Shown: positions 50,846-60,112 of the stretch, one piece after another
How positions within the stretch are numbered: position 1 is the stretch's first letter
Layout of the letters: every line of letters starts with the position of its first letter
Assembly (NCBI RefSeq): GCF_001905505.1
Contig: NZ_LIPG01000001.1
Coordinates: 434,001-498,000 of the forward strand
Reading direction: 5' to 3'
Source of the DNA: Streptomyces sp. CB02058
GTDB taxonomy: Bacteria; Actinomycetota; Actinomycetes; Streptomycetales; Streptomycetaceae
DNA length: 64,000 nucleotides
Notes under the pieces: model-generated
Told to the model about the DNA's origin: nothing
Seen by the model: the letters and a program-made list of their open reading frames with translations, nothing else
Database searches by the model: none
Position numbers and translations under genes: made by a program

Positions 50846-51289
50846 GTGCGTACGTACAGCCCCAAGCCCGGCGATGTCACTCGCCAGTGGCACATCATCG
50901 ACGCTGAGGACATCGTCCTCGGCCGTCTGGCCACCACGGCCGCGAACCTCCTCCGAGGCAAGCACAAGGCGATCTACGCCCCCCACATGGACATGGGCGA
51001 CTTCGTCATCATCATCAACGCCGAGAAGGTCCACCTCTCCGGCAACAAGAAGACCCAGAAGATGGCGTACCGCCACTCGGGCTTCCCGGGCGGTCTCCGT
51101 TCGGTGCGTTACGACGAGCTCCTCGCGAAGAACCCCGAGAAGGCCATCGAGAAGGCCATCAAGGGCATGATCCCCAAGAACACCCTGGGTCGTCAGATGA
51201 TCTCGAAGCTCAAGGTCTACGCGGGCGACCAGCACCCGCACGCTGCGCAGCAGCCGGTCCCGTTCGAGATCACCCAGGTCGCGCAGTAG
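50846..51289 (+). CDS. rplM: 50S ribosomal protein uL13
   Basis: 147 residues, GTG 50846 with GAAGCGAAGG upstream. L13 is an early assembly protein of the large subunit. [62 protein letters not shown], the [21 protein letters not shown] segment and the HPHAAQQP end are diagnostic. It forms the usual rplM-rpsI pair, 46 bases apart. Confidence 0.98.
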   Translation: MRTYSPKPGDVTRQWHIIDAEDIVLGRLATTAANLLRGKHKAIYAPHMDMGDFVIIINAEKVHLSGNKKTQKMAYRHSGFPGGLRSVRYDELLAKNPEKAIEKAIKGMIPKNTLGRQMISKLKVYAGDQHPHAAQQPVPFEITQVAQ

Positions 51290-51335
51290 TTCCGGCCTCC
51301 CCCCTAAGACGTTAAAGAAAGATCTGAGGAGAATC

Positions 51336-51863
51336 GTGGCCGAGACCACTGCAGAGACGCCCGTCGAGGGCACCGAGGGCGAAGAGACCTTCGCCGAGGT
51401 GACCACCTTCGAGTCGGAGGTCCCCGTCGAGGGTGAGTACACCTCCGAGTCGCTCGCCGGCCGCTTCGGCGACCCGCAGCCCGCGGCCGGCCTTGGCCGT
51501 CGCAAGAACGCCATCGCCCGCGTCCGGATCATCCCGGGCACCGGCAAGTGGAAGATCAACGGTCGCACCCTTGAGGACTACTTCCCCAACAAGGTGCACC
51601 AGCAGGAAGTCAACGAGCCCTTCAAGGTGCTCGAGCTCGACGGCCGCTACGACGTCATCGCCCGCATCTCGGGTGGCGGCGTCTCCGGTCAGGCCGGTGC
51701 CCTGCGCCTCGGCGTGGCCCGCGCGCTGAACGAGGCCGACGTGGACAACAACCGCGCCACGCTGAAGAAGGCCGGCTTCCTCTCCCGCGACGACCGTGCG
51801 GTCGAGCGCAAGAAGGCCGGTCTCAAGAAGGCCCGTAAGGCTCCGCAGTACAGCAAGCGCTAA
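51336..51863 (+). CDS. rpsI: 30S ribosomal protein uS9 with acidic N-terminal extension
   Basis: 175 residues, GTG 51336 with GAGGAG upstream. S9's C-terminal arginine touches P-site tRNA; the universal SKR end is present (QYSKR). The core [32 protein letters not shown] starts near residue 50. The first 45 residues form an acidic, Glu/Thr-rich extension ([18 protein letters not shown]) absent from E. coli. A 14-bp terminator stem follows. Confidence 0.98.
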   Translation: MAETTAETPVEGTEGEETFAEVTTFESEVPVEGEYTSESLAGRFGDPQPAAGLGRRKNAIARVRIIPGTGKWKINGRTLEDYFPNKVHQQEVNEPFKVLELDGRYDVIARISGGGVSGQAGALRLGVARALNEADVDNNRATLKKAGFLSRDDRAVERKKAGLKKARKAPQYSKR

Positions 51864-51890
51864 ATCGCCTGCTCGTCTGCATTACACGTT

Positions 51891-51923
51891 CGCCCCGGCG
51901 GCACACCTCGTGCTGCTGGGGCG
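51891..51923 (+). terminator. Terminator after rpsI
   Basis: CGCCCCGGCGGCAC pairs over all 14 positions (two G-T) with GTGCTGCTGGGGCG around ACCTC, then TTCGTTT. Confidence 0.88.
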
Positions 51924-52081
51924 TTCGTTTATCAGCCCTCGCGGGCGTATAACGGCTTAAGACGTTTGCATGTTTATAGGGCCTGGGGCATTGCCGTACC
52001 CTCTTTGCTGCGCCTTGCCTTGCTTTGCCCTTTTTTGAGTACTTTGGTTTTGCGGTTTCGGAGCACCTTCGGAGGACACCA

Positions 52082-53440
52082 GTGGGACGACTCTTCGGCA
52101 CGGACGGCGTGCGCGGTGTCGCCAACGCGGACCTGACAGCCGAGCTCGCGCTCGGCCTCTCGGTCGCGGCGGCGCACGTACTGGCCGAGGCGGGCACCTT
52201 CGAGGGGCACCGGCCGACCGCCCTGGTGGGCCGCGACCCCCGCGCGTCCGGAGAGTTCCTGGAGGCCGCCGTCGTGGCCGGCCTGGCCAGTGCCGGGGTG
52301 GACGTCCTGCGGGTCGGCGTGCTGCCGACCCCCGCCGTGGCGTATCTCACCGGCGCGCTCGGCGCGGACATCGGTGTCATGCTCTCGGCCAGTCACAACG
52401 CCATGCCGGACAACGGCATCAAGTTCTTCGCCCGCGGCGGCCACAAGCTGGCCGACGAGCTGGAGGACCGCATCGAGACGGTCTACGAGCAGCACCGCAC
52501 GGGCGAGCCCTGGGCCCGCCCGACCGGCGCGGGCGTGGGCCGGGTCACCGACTACGCCGAGGGCTTCGACCGCTACGTCGCCCACCTCATCGGCGTCCTG
52601 CCGAACCGGCTCGACGGGCTGAAGGTCGTCCTCGACGAGGCGCACGGCGCCGCCGCCCGCGTCTCGCCCGAGGCGTTCGCCCGCGCCGGCGCCGAGGTGA
52701 TCACCATCGGCGCCGAGCCGGACGGCCTGAACATCAACGACGGCTGCGGCTCCACCCACCTGGAGCTGCTGCGGGCCGCGGTCGTCGAGCACGGCGCGGA
52801 CCTCGGCGTCGCGCACGACGGTGACGCGGACCGCTGCCTGGCCGTGGACGCCACCGGCGCCGAGGTCGACGGCGACCAGATCCTGGCCGTGCTCGCCCTC
52901 GCCATGCGCGAGGCGGGCCAGCTGCGCAAGGACACCGTCGTCGGCACCGTCATGTCCAACCTCGGCTTCAAGACGGCGATGGAGCGGGAGGGCATCCAGC
53001 TCGTCCAGACCGCCGTCGGCGACCGCTACGTCCTGGAGTCGATGAAGGCCGAGGGCTTCGCGCTGGGCGGGGAGCAGTCCGGCCACGTCATCGTCCTGGA
53101 CCACGCCACCACCGGTGACGGCACGCTGACCGGGCTGATGCTCGCGGCCAGGGTCGCGGCGACCGGCCGGACGCTCGCCGACCTGGCGGGCGTGATGCAG
53201 CGCCTCCCGCAGGTCCTGGTCAACGTCCCCGACGTCGACAAGTCCCGCGTGGACACCTCGCCCGAGCTGGCCGCCGCGGTGGCCCGGGCGGAGCGCGAGC
53301 TGGGCGACACCGGGCGGGTGCTCCTGCGCAAGTCGGGCACCGAGCCGCTCGTACGGGTCATGGTCGAGGCCGCCGACATCGAGCAGGCGCGCACGGTGGC
53401 CGGACAGCTGGCCGACGTGGTGAAGTCCGCGCTCGGCTGA
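52082..53440 (+). CDS. glmM: Phosphoglucosamine mutase
   Basis: 452 residues, GTG 52082 with GGAGGA 6 bases upstream. GlmM interconverts glucosamine-6-phosphate and glucosamine-1-phosphate for UDP-GlcNAc synthesis. The start [15 protein letters not shown] is canonical. The phospho-serine is S104 in SASHN. The Mg loop is DGDADRC, the sugar-binding loop GGEQSGH and the phosphate-binding loop [12 protein letters not shown]. All active elements are present. With glmS at 61844 and murB at 4444 it covers parts of the amino-sugar to peptidoglycan route. The upstream 51950-52060 stretch is unusually AT/T-rich. Confidence 0.97.
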   Translation: MGRLFGTDGVRGVANADLTAELALGLSVAAAHVLAEAGTFEGHRPTALVGRDPRASGEFLEAAVVAGLASAGVDVLRVGVLPTPAVAYLTGALGADIGVMLSASHNAMPDNGIKFFARGGHKLADELEDRIETVYEQHRTGEPWARPTGAGVGRVTDYAEGFDRYVAHLIGVLPNRLDGLKVVLDEAHGAAARVSPEAFARAGAEVITIGAEPDGLNINDGCGSTHLELLRAAVVEHGADLGVAHDGDADRCLAVDATGAEVDGDQILAVLALAMREAGQLRKDTVVGTVMSNLGFKTAMEREGIQLVQTAVGDRYVLESMKAEGFALGGEQSGHVIVLDHATTGDGTLTGLMLAARVAATGRTLADLAGVMQRLPQVLVNVPDVDKSRVDTSPELAAAVARAERELGDTGRVLLRKSGTEPLVRVMVEAADIEQARTVAGQLADVVKSALG

Positions 53441-53493
53441 CGCACCGCCGGCCGGACGGACACGCACCTCCGCCGGACCGGCACGTGATGCGG

Positions 53494-55053
53494 TCAGACG
53501 GACGGCCCCGGCCCCACGGCCGGGGCCGTCCTGCGTCCCGCCTCCAGCTCCTGGAGGATGCGGGTCAGGTCGGCGGGTGCCGCAGCGAGCCGGACGGGCT
53601 CGCCCGCGTCGTCGAGCTCGGCGATGTGCCAGCCCCTGCCGACGGTGTCGCCGTCGCTGCCCCGGACGCGCCGCACACCCGTCACGGTGAGGCGCTCCAC
53701 CGGGATCGGCCTCGCCGCGAACCTGCCCGGGCCCGGGTGCGGCGTCACCGCGAGCGGACCGTCCCCCAGGACGATGTGGGTGCCGAAGCGGTTCGGGTTG
53801 TAGTCGGTGTCCTCCAGGAACCGGGCGGCGAGGAACCGGTCGCCCTTCTCCCACCGCTCCTGGGCGGGAACGCCCGCGCCGTCGCCGGGCGTACGGATGC
53901 GGGTGGCGCGCCAGGCCCAGACGGACATCGCGAGGGTGGCCACGGCGCCCGACCCCGCCCACACCAGGGCCACCGGAGAGCCCGCCGGGCCCATGGGGTG
54001 GAGGTAGCAGAGCGGCAGCAGCCACACCGCCGTACCGGCGAGCGCGGCGGCGAACGGCAGGGCGGAGGGCAGGACCTCGTCGTCCGGCAGCCGGCGCCCG
54101 CGCCGGTGCAGCAGCACCCGGGCGCCCGGGTAGCCCGCGCCGAGCGCGCAGACGGCGGCGATCACGGCCACCTCCCCGGCGCCGGTGAAGTGCTCGCGCC
54201 ACACGTGGTGTTCCCCGGTCACCTCCCTCACCTGGTGCCGCCAGACGGTCAGTTCGACCTCGTCACCGGGGTGGAACCCACGGGCCCCCTCCCGCGAGAC
54301 CCCCAGCCGTTCCAGCGGCCGGCCGTCCGCGAAGTACAGCCAGTCGCTCGCGTTCCCCTTGGTGATCTCCACCCGTTCGACGACCGCGTGCAGGGTGCTC
54401 AGGCACTCCGCGCGTTCCGCGTCGGCCGTCCCTGAGGCGCACGGGACGGCCGACGCCCACGCCTCCTTCTCCTCCCCGGCCACCGGCACGAACCACACGG
54501 CCAGGCCCGCGCCCGCGAGCAGCAGCAGGCACAGGACGGCCTGCACGGCCGTGCCGCGCCCGGCGGCCCGGTACGAGATGACGGGGACGTGGCGGGACTG
54601 CGGATCGCCGTGACGGCGGTGCAGGGCGCGGAGCTCGGCCAGCCGCGCCTCGAACTCCGGACGGTCGGCCGCGGACGCGCTCAGCGGGAGCGGCAGCCGT
54701 CGCGTACGCCCGTCGACCAGCAGCACGCTGACGCGGTGGATCTCCTGGTTCCGCCCGTACTGGATGTACGTCCGGAGGTCCGCGATGCCGGACCACGGCA
54801 TGTCCCTGCGGCGCAGCAGGGTGCGGGTGCGCAGGCCGTGGGCGTCCGCGCTCACCCTGGTGGTGGCCGCGTACACGCAGACGAGGCCCAGCAGCGCGGC
54901 CAGCAGGCCCACGGCCAGCCACACGTCCAGGAGCCCGTTCACGTGCACCGCGCGCACCGCGGCCAGCGCCGCCCCGGCCGCTCCCAGGGCGGCGGACCAC
55001 CCCAGGGCACGCCGCCGGTGCGGATGGAAGCTCACGTCCCGGGCATCGGTCAT
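53494..55053 (-). CDS. PH-domain-like multi-pass membrane protein
   Basis: 519 residues, ATG 55053. Two N-terminal membrane helices (ALGWSAALGAAGAALAAVRAV and LAVGLLAALLGLVCVYAATT) are followed by a bacterial PH-like segment: VSADAHGLRTRTLLRRRDMPWSGIADLRT near residues 66-95 and VSVLLVDGRTRRLPLPLS. More membrane spans follow (AVLCLLLLAGAGLAVWFV, VAVIAAVCALGAGYPGARVLL, FAAALAGTAVWLLPLCYL, VWAGSGAVATLAMSVWAW). The C-terminal part is soluble. Function unknown; such proteins are common and uncharacterised in Streptomyces. Its 3' end contains the inverted repeat shared with glmM. Confidence 0.75.
   Translation of the reverse strand: MTDARDVSFHPHRRRALGWSAALGAAGAALAAVRAVHVNGLLDVWLAVGLLAALLGLVCVYAATTRVSADAHGLRTRTLLRRRDMPWSGIADLRTYIQYGRNQEIHRVSVLLVDGRTRRLPLPLSASAADRPEFEARLAELRALHRRHGDPQSRHVPVISYRAAGRGTAVQAVLCLLLLAGAGLAVWFVPVAGEEKEAWASAVPCASGTADAERAECLSTLHAVVERVEITKGNASDWLYFADGRPLERLGVSREGARGFHPGDEVELTVWRHQVREVTGEHHVWREHFTGAGEVAVIAAVCALGAGYPGARVLLHRRGRRLPDDEVLPSALPFAAALAGTAVWLLPLCYLHPMGPAGSPVALVWAGSGAVATLAMSVWAWRATRIRTPGDGAGVPAQERWEKGDRFLAARFLEDTDYNPNRFGTHIVLGDGPLAVTPHPGPGRFAARPIPVERLTVTGVRRVRGSDGDTVGRGWHIAELDDAGEPVRLAAAPADLTRILQELEAGRRTAPAVGPGPSV
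53500..53531. terminator. Inverted repeat between convergent glmM and the PH-domain gene
   Basis: GGACGGCCCCGGCC and GGCCGGGGCCGTCC form a 14-bp perfect stem with a CCAC loop. It lies within the last codons of the minus-strand gene and 60 bases after glmM, so it can stop both. Confidence 0.75.
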
Positions 55054-55171
55054 ACCCGGGATGGTGCCACCAGCGGGTCCGCGCCCGCTTGTCAGGGGTG
55101 CGGCAGCGTCAGGCCCCGTCCGGCTGCCGGGTCTTCACCTCGTCCGCCCGCCATCCGGCCGTTGCGCGGCG

Positions 55172-56134
55172 TCAGTTGGAGTCGACGGACACCCGTCGGG
55201 GCGCCGGGCCCCTCCGGCGCTGCCAGGCCCACAGCGCCCTCTGCACCAGCAGCGTCACCGTCCCGGCGAGGACGATGCCGCCCAGGTTGGCCAGCAGCTG
55301 GCCCGTGGATCCCCAGGTCTGCGGGAGGTCCTGATAGCTGAACGCGACCGCGGCGTTGGCCGCTGCCGGAACCGTGGTCACCGAGATGGCGACACCGATC
55401 AGCGCCCCGGACTTCGCCGACGTCAGCGAGAGCGTCCCGGCGATGCCCGCCAGGACCGCCACGACGAAGGACATCCAGTCCGGGTGCCAGATGAAGCCGG
55501 TGTTGGGCCGGTCGGCCTCGACCATGTCCTCGGTGAACAGCCCGAGCACGTCCATCAGCCAGGCGAAGCCCGCCGTGAGGGCCATCGCCACGACGAAGCC
55601 GCCGATCAGCGCCCACAGCGACCGCGCCACCAGCCTCGGCGCCCGCTGCACCAGCGCCGTCGAGATCCCGGCCAGCGGGCCGAACTCCGGGCCCACCGCC
55701 ATCGCGCCCACGATCAGCACCGCGTTGTCCAGCATCACGCCGCACGCGGCGAGCATCGTCGCGATGGCGAGGAAGGACACATAGGTGATGCTGAAGGTCG
55801 ACTCCTCGTGGGTGACCTCGGTCAGCTCCTCCCAGAGCACCGCGTCCGCCCCCTCGCCCGGCGCCGCACGCTCGGCGTCGTCGGCGTGCCGGGACAGGGT
55901 GAGATCCATGTTCTCGACGGTGATCGAGCCGCAGTCGTCGATCCCCAGCTTCCGCAGGCCGCCGATGAGTTCGTCGCCCGCCTCCCGGGCCACGTCGCAC
56001 AGGACGACGTCGCCCGCAGGGCTCCGGGCGGCACCGTCGAGCACCGCGAGATGGGCGGTCCCCACGGTCCGCTCGATCAGTCCGACCACCTCATCGGTGC
56101 GGTCGGACGGCACGATGAGGCGCAGATGCAGCAC
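55172..56134 (-). CDS. DUF389 membrane protein
   Basis: 320 residues from GTG 56134 with GGAAAGGG upstream. The protein has an N-terminal soluble ACT-like part (LRLIVPSDRTDEVVGLIERT and the EAGDELIGGLRKLGI segment), then about six membrane segments, among them AIATMLAACGVMLDNAVLIVGAMAVGPEFGPLAGISTAL, which contains the DUF389 signature. The family is of unknown function, with suggested roles in transport. It starts 18 bases after the end of coaA and is probably cotranscribed with it. Confidence 0.85.
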   Translation of the reverse strand: MLHLRLIVPSDRTDEVVGLIERTVGTAHLAVLDGAARSPAGDVVLCDVAREAGDELIGGLRKLGIDDCGSITVENMDLTLSRHADDAERAAPGEGADAVLWEELTEVTHEESTFSITYVSFLAIATMLAACGVMLDNAVLIVGAMAVGPEFGPLAGISTALVQRAPRLVARSLWALIGGFVVAMALTAGFAWLMDVLGLFTEDMVEADRPNTGFIWHPDWMSFVVAVLAGIAGTLSLTSAKSGALIGVAISVTTVPAAANAAVAFSYQDLPQTWGSTGQLLANLGGIVLAGTVTLLVQRALWAWQRRRGPAPRRVSVDSN

Positions 56135-56152
56135 GGTGCACCCTTTCCGGGA

Positions 56153-57145
56153 TCAGAGCTTGCGCAGTGAAAGGCGCTGCACCTTGTGGTCCGGCCCCTT
56201 GCGCAGCACCAGGGTGGCACGGCCGCGCGTCGGTGCCACGTTCTCCAGGAGATTGGGCTTGTTGATGGTCCGCCACATCGTGCGCGCGTAGTTCAGCGCT
56301 TCCTCCTCGGAGACCTGGGTGTACTTGCGGAAGTACGAGAACGGGTTCTGGAACGCCGTCTCGCGCAGCCTGCGGAAGCGGTTGAGGTACCAGGTCTCGA
56401 TGTCCTCGGCGCGCGCGTCGACGTACACGCTGAAGTCGAAGTAGTCCGCCAGCCCCACCCTGGTCCGGCCGTCCTTGCCGGGCAGCGCGGGCTGGAGCAC
56501 GTTCAGCCCCTCGACGATCAGGATGTCCGGGCGGCGTACGGTGAGCCGCTCGCCCGGCACGATGTCGTAGATCAGGTGCGAGTAGACGGGGGCCGTCACC
56601 TCGTCCTTGCCGGCCTTGATGTCGGCGACGAACCGGGTCAGCGCCCTCCGGTCGTACGACTCCGGGAAGCCCTTGCGCGACATCAGCCCGCGCGCTTCGA
56701 GCTCCTTCATCGGCAGCAGGAAGCCGTCGGTCGTCACCAGCTCCACCCGGGGGTGCTCCGGCCAGCGCGCCAGCAGCGCCTGGAGGATGCGGGCGGTGGT
56801 GGACTTGCCGACGGCCACACTTCCGGCGACCCCTATGACGAACGGGGTGCCGCGCTGCTCCCCGTGCCCGTTGCCCGCGTCCCCCAGGAAGGTGTTCAGG
56901 GAACCGCGCAGGACCGAGGTGGACTGGACGTAGAGGTTGAGCAGCCGGGAGAGCGGGAGATAGACGTCCCGCACCTCGTCGAGGTCGATGACGTCACCGA
57001 GCCCTCTGAGCCGCTCGACCTCCTCGGCGCTCAGCGGCAGCGGGGTCTTGTCACGCAGTGCGCTCCACTCCGCCCGGGTCAGGTCGACGTAGGGCGTCGG
57101 CGCGTGCTCGGTGCGGCGGGAGCTCCGTGCGGGCGAAGTGATCAC
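56153..57145 (-). CDS. coaA: Pantothenate kinase, type I
   Basis: 330 residues, GTG 57145. CoaA phosphorylates pantothenate, the first and controlling step of coenzyme A synthesis. The P-loop is [13 protein letters not shown] (about 105-117), with the catalytic and pantothenate-binding residues in TTDGFLLP and [16 protein letters not shown], and [13 protein letters not shown]. Feedback inhibition by CoA in this type uses a conserved pocket overlapping the ATP site. It is followed by the DUF389 and PH-domain genes. No ribosome binding site is clear; the start is fixed by a stop codon in the alternative upstream ATG frame. Confidence 0.96.
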   Translation of the reverse strand: MITSPARSSRRTEHAPTPYVDLTRAEWSALRDKTPLPLSAEEVERLRGLGDVIDLDEVRDVYLPLSRLLNLYVQSTSVLRGSLNTFLGDAGNGHGEQRGTPFVIGVAGSVAVGKSTTARILQALLARWPEHPRVELVTTDGFLLPMKELEARGLMSRKGFPESYDRRALTRFVADIKAGKDEVTAPVYSHLIYDIVPGERLTVRRPDILIVEGLNVLQPALPGKDGRTRVGLADYFDFSVYVDARAEDIETWYLNRFRRLRETAFQNPFSYFRKYTQVSEEEALNYARTMWRTINKPNLLENVAPTRGRATLVLRKGPDHKVQRLSLRKL

Positions 57146-57235
57146 GTACTCATTGTTGCGGGAGTTTTAACGGAGTGGGGGGTGGGGTCGGTCACGTGGG
57201 GGAGCGATCCGGCGGCCCGCACCGGCCCGGCCCGG

Positions 57236-58798
57236 TCAGCGCCTGAGCCGTCCGAGGAGTGCGCCCAGCCGGGAGGAGGCCGCGCGGCGCGCTCTGCCGC
57301 GGCCTTCCGGGCGGGGGACGTCCTCCGGGGCGCGGGGCGGCATGCGGACCACCGCGGACGGCGGTACCGCGGCGTCGATGACGGCCGTGCGGTCCGGTGT
57401 GAGACCCGCGTGGAGCGTCGGCTCCACCCGGATCTGGAAGCCGTCCAGGCCCGTGAGGTGCCGGCCGCCGTCGGGGTGGACGAGGAGGGCGGCGCAGTCG
57501 GCGTAGCGGATGACGACGCGGCCGGCGGGGGTGGTCAGGGACACCGCGTCGGGGGCCACGGTCAGCAGGACGGAGTCGTCCTCCAGGGAACGGTGCCGGC
57601 TGCCCGAGACCGGCGAGGTGCCGGACGACCACTGCGGCGCGGCCGTGAAACCCGCCCACTCCGCGCCCCCGCCGGGGACCTGGAGCAGGGCCGTGGAGTG
57701 CAGCTCGCGGGCGGCCTCGCGCAGGTCGTCGACGGTGACGGCGGCGAGTTCGGCCCGGTGCTCGTCGTAGGTGATGTGGCGGTGCCCGGTCAGCAGGTTC
57801 AGGGCGTACGACGGCAGCTGGGCGGCGGCGACGTCCGGGATGTCGTACTGCTTGAGGATCTTGGCCCGCGCCGAGTCGAGTTCCGCCTGCTCGATGGAAC
57901 CGGCTCGCAGCCGGGCCAGTACGTCGACGAAACCCCCGGCCACGGCGTCCTGCTTCTGCGGGAGGGCGTCGGCGAACGCGGTGACCGTCGCGAAGTCGTT
58001 GTCGCGGGGGCTGTAGTGGGCGTCGGTGGCGTAGGAGTAGCCGCCCTTCTGCCGCAGGTCGGTGTAGAGCGCGCGGCCGAGCACCTCCGTGAGGACGGAG
58101 GCGGCCGTCGAGCGCCGGACGATGCCGTCCATGACCACACCGCCGCTGCCGCCCGCGATGTACGCGGGAGTGACGGGAAGCGCCGAGGACGGGGTGGGCA
58201 GCGGGTGCGGCGTGCCCGCCGGGAGGGTGAGGTCCAGGCCCTCGGGCACGGTGGCGGAGGTGATCCACAGGACCGCGTTGTCGCGGGTGAACCGGGTGCG
58301 CGCCCAGTCGCGTACGTCGTCGGCCGTCAGATGCCAGGTGCCGTGCTCGCCGTAGCTGCTGAGGCCGTAGCCCTGGGCGCCGTAACGCCACAGGGGCAGC
58401 TGGTGGCCGGGGCCGCGGCCGCGGCTCGCCGCCTCGGTGCGCAGGATCTCGCGCTCGGTCTCCAGCCGTTCGAGCGGCAGGTCGCGCAGGGCCGCGCAGA
58501 CACCGTTGAGGTAGGTGACGACCTCCTCGGCGGTGCCCGTGGCGTGGAAGAGGGTGTACGTGGCCGTGGTGGCGCCGTTGAAGTGCAGGTCGGACAGGCC
58601 GTGACGGTGCAGGGCGAGGTGTTCGACGAGGTGCGTGATGCCGGTCGTGGCGAGCGTCTCGTCGGCGACACCGACCCGGAAGAAGAGGCCACCCGTCACC
58701 TGGCCCGAGCCGGCGGCGAGCACGGTGCGGATGCCGTCGACCTCCGTCCGGAGGACGGGCGCCGTGAGGGGGCCGGGCCCCCGCGTTTCCTGGGACAT
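57236..58798 (-). CDS. M16 family zinc peptidase homologue (inverzincin)
   Basis: 520 residues from ATG 58798. The inverted zinc motif HLVEH (H56, E59, H60) is intact, and the downstream glutamate cluster (ETEREILRTEAAS, probable ligand E122) follows as in the M16 family. The second half contains the RQKGGYSYATDAHYSPRDNDF segment, the substrate-binding region of the second M16 lobe. The C-terminal 130 residues are a separate, unrecognised part with a basic tail. No signal peptide. It is immediately downstream of the helical hypothetical gene (4 bases), so they form a unit. Role may be peptide cleavage in the cytoplasm. Confidence 0.85.
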   Translation of the reverse strand: MSQETRGPGPLTAPVLRTEVDGIRTVLAAGSGQVTGGLFFRVGVADETLATTGITHLVEHLALHRHGLSDLHFNGATTATYTLFHATGTAEEVVTYLNGVCAALRDLPLERLETEREILRTEAASRGRGPGHQLPLWRYGAQGYGLSSYGEHGTWHLTADDVRDWARTRFTRDNAVLWITSATVPEGLDLTLPAGTPHPLPTPSSALPVTPAYIAGGSGGVVMDGIVRRSTAASVLTEVLGRALYTDLRQKGGYSYATDAHYSPRDNDFATVTAFADALPQKQDAVAGGFVDVLARLRAGSIEQAELDSARAKILKQYDIPDVAAAQLPSYALNLLTGHRHITYDEHRAELAAVTVDDLREAARELHSTALLQVPGGGAEWAGFTAAPQWSSGTSPVSGSRHRSLEDDSVLLTVAPDAVSLTTPAGRVVIRYADCAALLVHPDGGRHLTGLDGFQIRVEPTLHAGLTPDRTAVIDAAVPPSAVVRMPPRAPEDVPRPEGRGRARRAASSRLGALLGRLRR

Positions 58799-58802
58799 CG
58801 GT

Positions 58803-59750
58803 TCAGCCCTTCGCCAGCGCGGTTCTGCGGTGCTTGAGGAATTGGACCTCTTTGTCGCCGACGTGCTCCCACGGCGACGCGGTGGCCTTGTCGCCGAGGG
58901 TGCGGAAGAACGGCGCGGCCTCGCGGTGGTGCCCGCCCAGGCAGAGCGCCCCCGCGAAGGTGTTGTGGTCGGCGACCCAGTCGAAGCCGGGCCGGTAGTC
59001 CGGATGCTGTACGGACCGGGCGGCGGCGGCCAGGATCTCGTCCCGGACCTGCGCCGAGCGCAGATGGCGGCTGTGGCCCTCGCCTGAGTCGTCCAGCCAG
59101 CGCTCCAGGTGCACCTCGGCGACGAGCCGGCCCGCATGGCTGCCGGGAGGAGCCGACTCCACGCAGGCCCCGACGAACGCGTGGGCCTCCTCCCAGCTCC
59201 CGCCCCACTTGGGGCACAGCCGCTGGAGCAGCGAGGACTGCGCGGCGATGTGGTGCGGATGGTTCTCGGCCAGCCGCTCGTACCGCCGCCGCACCTCGCT
59301 CGGCCCGAGCTGGAGACCCCGCGCGGTGGTCAGCCGGGCCGCCCAGGCCATCGCGTACCCGGGGTGCTCGGCGCATACCTCGATGAGCAGCTGCTCCGCG
59401 CGCCGCAGCCAGGCGTGGAACTCCTGGAACTGCTCACGCGAGACGTGTTCGGCGGTGTACGCGCTGCGGACGTCCCAGCCGACGACGATGTAGCGCCGGG
59501 CGAGCAGGGTACGGGCGAGTGCCGAGTGCGGCCGCGTGGCCACCGCCCTCTCCAGGAACCGCTGGGAGACGCTCATCCGGTCGACGACCCCGGCGGCGAC
59601 CGCACGGTCGTCCTCGTGGTCGAGGAAGTCGAAGTACGCCTCCACGGTGTCCCAGTCGTCTTCGCGCACGGCTGCCCGCAGGGCGGCCAGGGAGGGGAGG
59701 GCGACGCACGGGTCGAACTCCGCGCGTATCGGGGGAGCGCTGGGGGACAT
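58803..59750 (-). CDS. Hypothetical helical protein, paralogue of the one at 46132-48021
   Basis: 315 residues from ATG 59750 (AGGA 5 bases upstream; a second ATG two codons earlier is less well placed). No named family recognised. It is all-helical in appearance, with no signal or membrane segment. The segment EFHAWLRRAEQLLIEVCAEHPGYAMAWAARLTTARGLQ, then LQRLCPKWGGSWEEAHAFVGACVESAPPGS, and later HHREAAPFFRTLGDKATASPWEHVGDKEVQFL, follow the order and key residues of the larger protein. Unlike that one it lacks the membrane C terminus. It precedes the M16 gene by 4 bases. Confidence 0.75.
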   Translation of the reverse strand: MSPSAPPIRAEFDPCVALPSLAALRAAVREDDWDTVEAYFDFLDHEDDRAVAAGVVDRMSVSQRFLERAVATRPHSALARTLLARRYIVVGWDVRSAYTAEHVSREQFQEFHAWLRRAEQLLIEVCAEHPGYAMAWAARLTTARGLQLGPSEVRRRYERLAENHPHHIAAQSSLLQRLCPKWGGSWEEAHAFVGACVESAPPGSHAGRLVAEVHLERWLDDSGEGHSRHLRSAQVRDEILAAAARSVQHPDYRPGFDWVADHNTFAGALCLGGHHREAAPFFRTLGDKATASPWEHVGDKEVQFLKHRRTALAKG

Positions 59751-59930
59751 GGCCATCCTCGGAGCGGGCGCGCCGGTGCCGCACGGACTCGGAGGGAGCC
59801 GAGGAAGGCGGGCACACAGGCGGGTGACGGGCAGCTGGCGAGGGGGGAAGCCGCAGGTTAGCAGCCCCCGCCCGGCAGCGGCACGGGTTTGATCAACCCG
59901 GGGCACCGACGCGCCTCGTACGGCCTTGTG

Positions 59931-60086
59931 CCGTGCACCGCACCCGCCCCCGGGCGGCCCTGCCCGCCTCCTCGCGCGCCGTGCACGCACCCGGCTGGGC
60001 GGCCCCGTGTCCGCCCCTTCGCCAGCCGTGCACCGCACCCGGCCGGGGCCCGGTGTCCGCCCCCCTGCGGCGGACACCGGGCCCCG
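59931..60086. repeat. Three tandem ~47-bp repeats
   Basis: Units begin CCGTGCACCGCACCCG at 59931, CCGTGCACGCACCCGGC at 59979 and CCGTGCACCGCACCCGGCC at 60026, giving a 47-48 base period. Later parts (GTGTCCGCCCC) also align. The third unit continues into the large inverted repeat. The whole 59757-60112 gap shows no gene. Confidence 0.7.
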
Positions 60087-60091
60087 GCCGG
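60039..60091 (-). terminator. 23-bp perfect inverted repeat, likely terminator
   Basis: Positions 60039-60061 and 60069-60091 are exact reverse complements (arm contains GGGGCCCGGTGTCCGCC) with a 7-base loop. It lies just after the end of the minus-strand gene at 60113 and is built partly from the third copy of the tandem repeat. No T-tract. Confidence 0.75.
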
Positions 60092-60112
60092 GAGTCATGG
60101 GGGAGGCGTGGC

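Noticed and set aside
52025..54202. A 742-codon minus-strand frame (51974-54202) opposite glmM
   Set aside because: Shadow of glmM and the PH-domain gene; lacks any family motif.
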